From Adenophora triphylla var. japonica (lineage: Eukaryota; Streptophyta; Magnoliopsida; Asterales; Campanulaceae), in contig JAFEMH010000530.1 in NCBI GenBank assembly GCA_022495995.1, positions 434,001 to 498,000 of the forward strand: a DNA stretch of 64,000 bases, in the 5' to 3' direction. The number at the start of each line of letters is the position of its first letter. Positions within the stretch are counted from its first letter, which is position 1. The translations under genes were made by a program, and so were the position numbers. Below, piece after piece: positions 54,281-63,463 of the stretch. The notes beneath the pieces are model-generated. The model was given only the letters and a program-made list of their open reading frames with translations. It was not told where the DNA came from and ran no database searches.

Positions 54281-56707
54281 CTATTCTGAGCCATCATCTC
54301 CAGAACTGTAAGAACCACCATCCTCATCATCAGAGCTATCATCATCGTATTTAGCACCCTCGCTGCCCTCTCTATCTGCATCCTCCTCCTCAGGATCCGG
54401 GTCAGCAACAGGAGCGTGGTACACAACAGGATCACCCCGGAAAAGCTCATGCATAACAGGAATGGTAGAAGTCTCAAGCTCATGAGGATCTCTGGAGGAA
54501 TCGCTATCAGAACTGGAAGGGCTAGGTGGACGACGACGAGTAGTTTTGGTCCTGGGCAAGTGTGTATCCTCAGCAGACATGTCAGTACGAGCCCTCTTCC
54601 TGCCGGGCAAGCTGAGTGTGGAATCACTATCATCAGAATTCTGAACCGAGAGCCTCTCCCTCAAATACTGATTGCTCCTCATCAGCTGATCAATCATATC
54701 CATGGCCCCGGTGTAATGATGAGCAAAGCCCCAGTAAACATCAGAAGAGACCTGGCACCACCAAGTAAAGGGAAAATCAGAAACAAAGGATGCAAACAGT
54801 TCAAAACAATGAAAGAAAGGCAATTACTTCGGGGAGATGAAAATATGGATAAACCCGGCTGGTATCAAGAGTGGCCCGCCTCATGTGATCCCCATCCTGA
54901 AAGTCAACAAAGGGAGGAGGTAAAGGAGCATCCACAACATGTCCGGTAGAACGGCCAGCAGCCTGAGTGTCACGTCTCGCAGCCACCTGCGGCGACCTCA
55001 ACCTCGTAGCCAAATAAACTCCATAATTCTCGTCATCCTCAGTATAATTGAAGGCAGGATCTCCCTGGATCAAAGCGGCCACATTCTCTAATTTCCGGGG
55101 AAACCACATCTCAGCAGGAGGATCATATGGGACTCTAGCAACACTCTCGGGGCCGTGCTGTCTACAAACCCGCTCGCCCAAGTACAAAGCATCCCCAGAT
55201 AAACCCACCAACATTTTACGGCACTCAGTCAAATGAAGAGCATGCTCCAGATGGACCCCAGCATATCGGCCGGCCCAAGGAAATAGAGTCAAGCTCCCGG
55301 GGATCCTCCGTAAACAGATAATGGTATCCTCATAAGAAGCAGTCACCCGTCCCTTGGTATCTGTTGTCCGAACTTTCTGTCGTGCATCCTTCACCCAACG
55401 CCTCATAGCAGGAAATGTAGTGGTCGGGTACGCCTCCCCTACTCGCCAAGCATAGCAACCAATAGCCTCATAAGCCCAGACCTGAGAAAAGAAGGGACAA
55501 AACAAAGACAGACTGATAAGAAAAGGAGGGAACAGAGAGAAACAGTATTCAAAAAGGCAATCAGACCAAGAAATACCTCAAAAGCCAAGTGACAGCAGTT
55601 GAAGGACGTAGCCTTCCCCCAGCTGACATCATCAAGAGCCAGATACAACTCGGCCAATCCGGCCTCTCCCCAAGACAGAGTCCCAACAGTAGGCCAATCC
55701 CTTAGAAGCTCTAACAAAGAAAGCAAAGCCGTAGATGTAGCATTGATAAACAACATATCGGAGAAGCCTACCCAAACAAAAGCCCTAGCTAACCTCAGAG
55801 CTCTCAATCTGTCCTCCTCAGTGTCCGCCACCTCAACTGGATAACCGGTACTCTGCTCAACCATCTGGCCATGGAGGTACCCTAGCTCGTATCCATTCCC
55901 CTTCTTGTCCCGGGGAACAAAGCCGATCAGCTCCATAAAATAGGCCTCAGTAGGAGGCTGAGGGTCATCCTCAAGAACAGGCTCCTCCAAGAATAACAGC
56001 ACATCAGTAAAAGGAAGTCCTGTAATAACAGCAAAATCATAAGGCATGACCGTTGCCTCACCCCAAGAAAAATGGAAGGAATGGGTAGTCTCCCACCAGA
56101 ACTCTCTGAATGCCTTCACCACTCCGACACTCCTCTGAGTACCTCCAACAACCCTCGCCATCTCAAAGAATTGCCCCAACCCGACAGCATACACTAAGCC
56201 TTTTGGCGAATGACCAAGCTCCTGACTGCCAGGCAACAGATCCCACAACCGACTGATGACCTCTGGAGAGCCCTGAGTACGTAGATCCTGCAGGTAAGCA
56301 CAGCGCAGGTATGAATATCCCAAAATTCTTTTCAAATAAAAGCATTTCAATAAATCGATTGCACATTCCAATGTTCCAAGCAGAACTAGGGTTTGATCAT
56401 TTAAGCATGCATTCACAATTTCTATATGGCTTGAAAACATGCAATAAATTCATGAGTTCAACAGAGGAAAAGAATCCGATCATCTTGGCACAGTATCTGA
56501 CTTTTCATTACAACAGAAAGGCAAGGGTTACAAAATTACCTTCGTTTTCTTCTCCGGTGCCGAAGTGTGCTCTTTAAGATGAGGATAAAAATATCCCCTC
56601 ATAGTTTGGGGGATGAAGGGCCGTTGATTCCTTAAGGCATTCTTTCTTCGAGCCGCTAGCTGAGCTTGGGAAGGACCCTTCTTTGTGGGTCGTTGTCTAG
56701 GAGGCAT
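54281..56707 (-). CDS. Antisense plant mobile domain (PMD, MAIN-like) gene of element C, intact, four exons
   Basis: Opposite strand to gag. Exons: 56707-56540 (56 codons, ATG then P-P-R-Q-R-P-T-K-K-G), 56287-55577 (237 codons), 55481-54855 (209), 54751-54281 (156 plus stop). All three introns are phase 0, 252, 95 and 103 bp, with GT donors and AG acceptors (GAAG/GTAATT...CTGCAG; GAG/GTATTT...CTCAG; CGG/GTTTAT...GCCAG). Product 658 residues with no internal stop. Exon 2 has the PMD signature WWETTHSFHFSWGEATV, FAVITGLPFTDVLL, RALRLARAFVWVGFSDMLF and LSWGEAGLAELYLALDD. Exon 3 has RKMLVGLSGDALYLGERVCR. Exon 4 is acidic and serine-rich with a basic RKRAR-type stretch. Exon structure agrees with copies in D, B and F. 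PMD proteins of the MAIN/MAIL1 type are nuclear and act in silencing and genome stability; the role of element-borne copies is unknown. Splicing is predicted, not shown. Confidence 0.82.
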
Positions 56708-56864
56708 ATTGACAAATCGAAAAGCCAAGTCAAGCCCTAGAGTCGATCGATTGCACTGGAAATTGGACAAAGGGATGCTCTCTCCTCGCAAAACCGTCCA
56801 TCTCCCTCCAACAATGTGTTTCAAAAACGAAGCCTGTTCGCCTTTATGAGGGACTGTTCACTGG

Positions 56865-56883
56865 CTTTAAATAGCCGCGCGAC
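56865..56883 (-). promoter_or_regulatory. Element C: candidate promoter of the PMD gene
   Basis: Minus-strand CTATTTAAAG TATA-like box (56865-56874) overlapped by a GTC-GCGC-GGC word (56874-56883), a one-mismatch form of the LTR palindrome core. It is about 160 bp before the ATG at 56707. Confidence 0.5.
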
Positions 56884-57034
56884 AGAACGTTCCCCATGGC
56901 CCAATTATCTAAAATGCCCATGTAATTTGATGATCTGCAATGTTAACCCTTATGGCATATTCTGTAACCCCCCTTGCAGGTATAATGGGCAACTAAGTCT
57001 CACAAAACCTCAAAGACTGGCCCTCAAGACGAGC

Positions 57035-57424
57035 CAAAAAAAAAAGAAAGAAGAATACAAAAAGCCTGTATCTGTGACAGCCTCCCGAGCAGAGAACACC
57101 AAGAAGAACAGCTTCCCAAGCAGAGCACCACCGAGAAGAGCAGCCTCCCAAGCAGAGCGCAACAACAAAAAAAAAGAAGAGAGAAAGAAAGCCGACTCCC
57201 CAGAAATGCAGAGTCCACGGCCCCAAAAGAGAGAGAAAGAAAGCCGACTCCCCAGAAATGCAGAGTCCTCGGCCCCAAAAGAAAAGAAAGAAGTTATCTC
57301 ACCAGACAAGAGCAGAGTCCCTAGTTTCTCAAACAAAGTTAAGGGCACAAAAGAAAAGACGAACAATCAGCAAGAACAGACCAGCAACAAGACCGACACA
57401 AGAATAACAAAAGAACAGGAAAAG
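57035..57424. repeat. Element C: purine-rich low-complexity tract
   Basis: A/G-rich, with a direct duplication of about 47 bp (GAAAGCCGACTCCCCAGAAA at 57187 and 57237). A plus-strand frame of 204 codons (56816-57430) exists but is lysine/arginine/serine low-complexity and overlaps the PMD promoter, so I do not call a gene. Confidence 0.6.
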
Positions 57425-57429
57425 AAGTA

Positions 57430-57870
57430 GCATGAGACCCCTGGCAGCTACACTTATCCCCAGCAGAGCAGAAGGAGAAGTGGTATGAGTCCCTCCGGCA
57501 TCCACAAAGACCAGTTGCAGCATGAGACCCTCCGACAGCTACAACTCGTCAGCAGCAGTAGTGTGAGACCCTCCGGCAACTACCCTGCACCAGAAGAAGT
57601 GGTATGAGACCCTCCGGCATCCACAAAGACAGTTGCAGCATGAGACCCTCCGGCAGCTACAACTCGTCAGCAGCAGTAGTGTGAGACCCTTCGGCAACTA
57701 CCCTGCACCAGAAGAAGTGGTATGAGACCCTCCGACATCCACGAAAGACCCATTGCAGCATGAGACCCTCCGGCAGCTACAACCCGTCGACAGTGATAGC
57801 ATGAGACCCTTCGGCAGCTACTCGCAAAGACCAGTTGCAGCATGAGATCCTCCGGCAGCTACAACCTGGC
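57430..57870. repeat. Element C: tandem repeat before the polypurine tract
   Basis: Repeats of a GCATGAGACCCTCCGGCAGC-type unit, alternating with GTGTGAGACCCTCCGGCAAC and GGTATGAGACCCTCCGGCAT variants, giving a higher-order period of about 127 bp. It has the same position as the 40-bp repeat of element D, but a different sequence. Confidence 0.8.
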
Positions 57871-57988
57871 ACTAAAGACAGCTACTAGCCAACCGTAGTA
57901 GTACCGAACCCTCAAGAAGTCACATGTAAGCACAGCAAAGGTATAAAAGCACATTTCTACCCCTTTCTTGCTTGTGGTTAGTAATTTC

Positions 57989-58176
57989 TGAATTACGATT
58001 TGGCTTGATTCCCTTCTTAAAGGGATACGTAGGAATCCTTTCTCAGAAAGGTCCAGCCATTAGATTCCCCAATTCACCCTTCTAGCCCGTTACCTTATCT
58101 CTTGATGCTCATTGGGATTGGGTCTTATTTTATCGACAACCCCACTTTTTCCAAAAGTGACGTTGCCGAGGGGCTC
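57989..58176 (+). other. Element C: second conserved 3' box and polypurine tract
   Basis: Box TGAATTACG...TTGAT, perfect hairpin TCCCTT-CTTA-AAGGGA (58010-58025), then TACGTAGGAATCC. Polypurine tract GCCGAGGGGCTC at 58165-58176, identical to that of D. Confidence 0.78.
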
Positions 58177-59591
58177 TTTAAGTACGCCAATCCAATTCGC
58201 AACCTTTTAGATGCATTTTAATGTAATAAAATCGCATTAAGGGGCATTTTGGTAAATTCCTGACCGATCCCGAGACTTTTGGAAACATTTCATAAGTTTC
58301 CCGTGAAGGAAGTACCTTTTGGTACCTTACTCATGCAAAGGGACCTCTTGGGAATAAAACCTGTTGGACTTTTTGGATATTTTCTCGGAATGTTCCAGAA
58401 ACTGGTTTTGGCGCCAAAATCGGTTATGGCCACCTTGTGTCACGCGAAAACTCGAGGCCTAGAAAGTGGATACGTAAGGTCGTGCGACACCTTGAGGCTA
58501 CTAACTGCAGCCTATAAATAAGACCCTCCCCCTCTCAGAAATAGATCCCCAACTTCAGCCTACTGTTACTCTGCACAAATTGCATCATAACAAAGCCCCC
58601 CAAACACACCTCTCTCTCTCTCTCTCTCTTACCTTCAACCCACCCAATTCTCTTCAATCTACACCCATTTCTTCAACCCACTCACTTGGAATCTCTTGCA
58701 TCAATTCCCTCAGGATCTCAAGGCCAGAAACAACCAATTGAAGGGTCTTGTATCTAACTTGATACAGGATTCGGGGAAGCATCAAGGGTAACGAAATCTA
58801 AACTCCCTCCTCTCTCTCCCTCTTACTCAATTCTTCATAATTCTCTCATTTACTTTTGTTAGGATTCAATAATTAGACCCGAGCTGTCTGGATTATTGAA
58901 TCCCAATCGCAATCTCTCTGTTTAAGTCCTTTGATCTGTGTAATTGAATTGCTCTTGTTGAATATTTGCTTGAATTGGTGTTCAAACCCCAAAGGGGGTG
59001 TGGATCTACCCATATCCACACTCCCGGGGTCGATTTGTTATTATTCCTGTATTTCGTACATAATTTGATTAATCAATTGGATCTGGATTAGTTATTGTTG
59101 ATTCTGATGTTCATTGTTTAAGTTTCTGCAGATGGCCTCTGTATGTCACGCGACATATTGTTTCGAGGTGATCCTGTGTCACGCGACACATGTGGTCACT
59201 GGAATCATATGTCATGCGACATATTGTGACCTATTTACAGAAACCTTTTTCAGTTGTAATCTGTCTTAGATTGTTGTAGCAGGGATGTGGCCTCCCTCAA
59301 TAATGGGTTAACAAGTTGTAGATCTCAATTCATATTGAATAAAATGCATGATTACCCATTTGTTCATTGTCAACACTTGCATACACTTTTGGATTTGCTT
59401 GGATGTTTAATTGAAAGACTCGTCTATGGACGAGGCGTGTTGGGTGAACTCTCGGTTCTTCCCAACACGTAACCTGACCCCCGAGCCCGTATTTTCTCTG
59501 TCAAAAAAAGGTTTTCAATGTTTCCTCTTAAAACGGCGTGGCGACTCCTTCATTTTCACGAAAAACAAATTTTCGGGCGAGCGCACATTCA
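58177..59591 (+). repeat. Element C: 3' LTR
   Basis: 1415 bp, a copy of 47625-49031. The first two bases are TT instead of TG. A CT-repeat is 8 bp longer than in the 5' LTR. The first promoter palindrome is damaged (GCGAAAAC in place of GCGACAAC). TATA box at about 58514-58523. Confidence 0.92.
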
Positions 59592-59596
59592 ACTTA
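59592..59596. repeat. Target site duplication of element C, right copy
   Basis: ACTTA, matching 47620-47624. Confidence 0.88.
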
Positions 59597-60101
59597 TAAC
59601 CTATTTTGACTAGGGGTTATATGTGATATAAATATAAGTCTTTTGCAGCCATAATTCCTTCCTCATATAATTGTTCTAAAGTTTATGAAACCTTAGAGAT
59701 TGATTTTGATTTTAAATTAAAAGGCTTCCCAAAATTATTCCATAATTTAGGGTTTGATTATTGAATATTGATTCAATAATCAAGAGGATCATCTAGTAAT
59801 CCATCAAGAAGGTGTTCTTGGATTCGTTCGCGTGTGGATTACCATTAGAGGGTGGTTACGTTATCACCTAAGGCTTGGATCAATTCATCACAATGAAGAT
59901 CAAGGAGAATTTTGAAGATCTGATTCGTTGTCAAAATTCAAGGCTTGGATTTTAAAGATCTATTTTGTTAAACTATATCGCATTCGAGGTATGTAATTCT
60001 ATTTCATGACTTTCTAATCTCTTCATGCTAGGCGGATTATAGGGCTAGGGTTTTGATGTTAATTAAATCTTCCGCTGCGTTTGTAATCCCAAAACCCAAC
60101 A
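59597..60101 (+). repeat. Element G: 5' LTR, downstream part
   Basis: Resumes the copia LTR after element C. TATA box GATATAAATATAAG at about 59625-59638, only about 30 bp from the insertion point of C. Ends AAAACCCAACA at 60101, next to the PBS. Confidence 0.82.
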
Positions 60102-60102
60102 G

Positions 60103-60115
60103 TGGTATCAGAGCC
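60103..60115 (+). other. Element G: primer binding site
   Basis: TGGTATCAGAGCC, complementary to the 3' end of the plant initiator methionine tRNA, the standard copia primer site. Confidence 0.93.
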
Positions 60116-60974
60116 CTCTCTTGCCATGATTAGGATTGAAATTGCATGCTAGATTTAATATGATTATTTGCTACCATGTTACATGAAATAGATCTAGATT
60201 CCATGTGTTTTGTTTTTATGAAAACAAGTATATATGATATGCTATATTCATGATTAATGATAAATTAATTAGATTTATTTATCACATATGTTATTAATCT
60301 TTTAATATGATTGAATTAGATTTGTAATTTCTCAAAATTGAATCAAATTGTTTGTATGATATTTTGTGAAGCCCTATGTTCATGATTATGTTCACATGAG
60401 ATCTATGTTACAACCATGCGATGTTTGTTACATGTTGAAAACCTTCTAAATATTTAAATCTTATGCCATTCCTTGATTAGAACACTTGTGATATTTTAGG
60501 GTATTTGATGTAGTTTCGACTCAGTTGGGTGCATCTTATATCTTAATTTGTGATCAAGGTGAGATAATGGTTGATGTAGTTTTGACTCAGTTAGGTGCAT
60601 CGTTCCATGTCTCACATGTTTGAAAAGGGTTTTGATTCAATTGGTGCTTTCAAATGAGATTTGACCCAAGGCATAGATGAGATTTAAAAGATGCTTTTGA
60701 TATATGATATCTATTGAAATCTCATAAAAGACCTAAAAGTCATATAGTGATATGATTGATGTTTCTACCTAAATAGCTTGATTTCGGGCATTGACTCAGT
60801 TAAACCAAAATCAAGTGAAATATGGATCTTAGCCTACTATGATTATATGATACATGCTTGTATTTGAAGGTGTATAATTTAGTGGGAGTATTTATGAAAT
60901 ACATTATTTGCTCTTAGATGATAAATGTGTTGATATTGATATATGTTTATATTATTTGCATATTTTATTGTAGA
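60116..60974 (+). other. Element G: leader
   Basis: AT-rich and non-coding. A degenerate direct repeat containing GATGTAGTTT and GACTCAGTT...GGTGCAT occurs at about 60509-60535 and 60573-60601, with weaker forms near 60632 and 60793. Confidence 0.6.
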
Positions 60975-62154
60975 ATGGCTACACACAATAATCAACCCCT
61001 GTCACTGTGATCTGTCCTTGAGAAGGACAAGCTTGAAGAGAATGGTACAAACTATTCTGATTGGATCAGAAGCCTCAAAATTGTTTTGAAGCAAGAGAAG
61101 TAACTGTACGTTCTCAATGAACCCATTCCACCTCAACCTACTCCAAATGCTCCTAGGGCTGATAGGGATGCAAATAAGAAATATAATGATGATTCTATGG
61201 ATGTCGCATGCCTTATGCAAGCCACTATGTCTAAGGCTCTTCAGAAGGACCTTGAGCACATAGATGCAACTTTTGATCTTGCTGAGCGCTTAAAGGAAAT
61301 GTTCCAAGTGCAAGCAAGAAATGAGAGGTATGATGTGGTTAAGTCCTTAACTGCATGCAAGATGCAAGAAGGGCAATCGGTGGGAGCTCATGTCCTTAAG
61401 ATGAAGGGTTACATTGAGCGTCTCGATAGGCTTGGAAATCCGTTGAGTTTGGAACTCGCTACGGATTTGATATTGAATTCATTGCCTGAAAGTTATAGTC
61501 ATTTTATTATGCATTATCACATGACTGGCATGGATAAGAATCTCTCGGAATTGCAAGCGATGCTTAAGACCGCAGAGATGAATATCAAGAAGCCTAAAAC
61601 CGATACTGTGTTAATGGTTAACAAAGGTAAAGGGTTCAAGAAAGATGGCAAAGGTAAAGCAAGTGTTTCTAAGCCTAAGGCAAAAGTTGCCGATGCCAAA
61701 GAGGCTCCCAATTCATCTCAAAAGGATGCGGTTTGCTACCATTGCCAAGAGGTTGGACATTGGAAGCGCAACTGCAAGGCTTACAAGGAAGGCCTAAAGG
61801 CGAAGAAGAGCAATGCGATTGCTACTACTTCAGGTATTTATATGATATATATTTTCCTTTCTGTTTCTAGTTCATGGGTATTAGATACCGGATGTGGATC
61901 TCACATTTGTTTAAATGTGCAGGGACTGAGAAATAGGAAGCTACTCAAACAAGGTGAAGTTGACCTGCGTGTTGGGAATAGAGCAAGAGTTGCTGCATTA
62001 GCCATAGGGACATATGATGTAACTTTACCTAGTGGCTTAGTACTTGTTTTGAACAATTGTTACTATGTTCCGGATTTCAGTAGGAATATTATTTCTGTTT
62101 CTTGTTTGGATAATGAGGGATATAATTTTCTTATTTCGAATAAGAATTTTTATA
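60975..62154 (+). pseudogene. Element G: copia gag and protease
   Basis: ATG at 60975 (M-A-T-H-N-N-Q-P-L). In-frame stops TGA at 61008-61010 and TAA at 61101-61103, otherwise open. Blocks: NYSDWIRSLKIVLKQE, DVACLMQATMSKALQKDLEH (61200-61260), RLKEMFQVQARNERYDVVK, a Lys-rich linker, zinc knuckle CYHCQEVGHWKRNC (61734-61776). The protease active-site region is SSWVLDTGCGSHIC (61869-61911), with D-T-G, followed by FSRNIISVSCLDNEGY (about 62073-62123). The frame then enters the MITE at 62155. Gag forms the particle and protease processes the polyprotein. Confidence 0.88.
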
Positions 62155-62440
62155 CTCCCTCCGTCCCGGGCCAAAAGGTAAAGTTTGTGCCTCGCACGCA
62201 AAATAAGAAATGTGATGTAGGAAAGAGAAAAAGTTTAAATGTTGTGAGTATGAAAAATTAAATAGGAAAGAGAATGAGTGGGAGGTGATGTAAGAAAGAG
62301 AATGTTGTGAGTGTAAAAGTAAAGTAGGAGAGAGATGAGTGGAGAGAATAGTGATTTAAGGTTTCCTTTTTGGGAAAGTGTCTTTTTAAATGAGACGCCC
62401 AAAAAGGAAATTTGTGGCTTTTAGGCTGGGACGGAGGGAG
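62155..62440. mobile_element. Stowaway-type MITE inserted in the copia polyprotein
   Basis: 286 bp. Terminal inverted repeats begin CTCCCTCCGTCCC at 62155 and end GGGACGGAGGGAG at 62440, flanked by TA on both sides (62153-62154 and 62441-62442). These termini and the TA target are diagnostic of Stowaway (Tc1/mariner-derived) MITEs. It has no coding capacity. The copia frame resumes in the same phase after the MITE and one TA are discounted, so the insertion is young relative to the copia element and ends the protein with a MITE-encoded tail. Confidence 0.93.
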
Positions 62441-63431
62441 TATTTATTTAATTGATATGCTTTATGGTATTGCAAATTCATTTAATAGCCTTTATGTTCT
62501 TGATGTTGATGAGAAACAAGATAGTGTTGAAAATGTTTATCATGTGGATAAGAAGTCTAAACCGAATGACGTGAACAACTCGTTCATGTGGCATTGCCGG
62601 CTTGGTCATATAAATGAGAAACGCATTTCTAAACTCCACAAAGATGGAATGTTAGACTCGCATGATTATGAATCATATGAGATATGCGAATCTTGTTTAT
62701 TGGGTAAAATGACCAAACCACCCTACACTAAGAGTAGTGAAAGGGCTAGTGACTTATTGGGCCTAATACATACTGATGTATGCGGACCAATGAGCAGCAT
62801 TGCTAGGGGAGGATTTCGGTATTTCATTACATTCACTGATGACTTTTCTAGATATGGCTATGTCTATCTAATGAAGTCAAAGAGTGAATTGTTTGAGATG
62901 TTTAGAACATTTCAAAATGAAGTACAAAATCAACTAGGCAAAACAATTAAAGCACTTCGATCCGATCGTGGTGGTGAGTATTTGAGCCAAGAGTTTGACA
63001 ATCATCTCAAAAACTGTGGAATTGTTTCAGAGTTGACTCCACCCGAAACGCCACAATGGAATGGTGTTTCCGAGAGGAGGAATAGAACCTTATTAGATAT
63101 GGTTCATTCGATGATGAGTCAAGTAGACCTTCCTATATCCTTTTGGAGACATGCATTTGAGACTGCTGCATTCACACTGAACAGAGTCCCTACTAAATCG
63201 GCTCATAAGACCCCACATGAGATGTGGCATGGAAGAAAACCTAATTTGTCTTTCATGAAGATTTGTGGTTGCGAAGCTTATGTGAAGAGACTTGTCTATG
63301 ATAAGTTAGCACCTAAATCTGACAAGGTTATTTTTGTTGGTTACCCTAAGGAAACCAAAGGGTATTACTTTTACAACCGTGTTGAGAACAAAGTGTTTGT
63401 TGCTCAATATGGTACTTTTCTTGAGAAATAG
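62441..63431 (+). pseudogene. Element G: copia integrase
   Basis: Continuous frame. GAG-pre-integrase zinc region MWHCRLGHINEKRISKLH ... ICESCLLGK (about 62587-62707). Catalytic core: LIHTDVCGPM with the first aspartate (62761-62790), ALRSDRGGEYLS with the second (62949-62984), PQWNGVSERRNRTLLDMVHS with the glutamate (63052-63111). C-terminal part FGCEAYV-like and KVIFVGYPKETKGYYFYN (63325-63380). It ends at an in-frame TAG at 63429-63431, where relatives continue. The upstream start is lost to the MITE. This enzyme inserts copia cDNA. Confidence 0.9.
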
Positions 63432-63463
63432 TTTCTCAATAAAGCATCTAGTGGGAATAAATT

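Larger units (their letters stand above)
47625..59591 (+). mobile_element. Element C: complete non-autonomous Ty3/gypsy element with an intact antisense PMD gene
   Basis: 11,967 bp with two LTRs, ACTTA target duplications, PBS (49033-49050), a partial gag (50346-51584), no protease, RT, RNase H or integrase, a post-integrase-type 3' box (53108-53156), an antisense PMD gene (54281-56707), a tandem repeat, a second 3' box and a polypurine tract. The LTRs differ by roughly 25 substitutions and one short CT-repeat indel by hand count, about 98% identity. PBS and polypurine tract are of the same type as in D and A, so it belongs to the same clade. Transposition would need proteins from a relative. 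Confidence 0.9.

Noticed and set aside
56816..57430. 204-codon plus-strand frame next to the C PMD gene
   Set aside because: Low-complexity lysine/arginine/serine sequence from a purine-rich tract with direct repeats, overlapping the PMD promoter; no domain.
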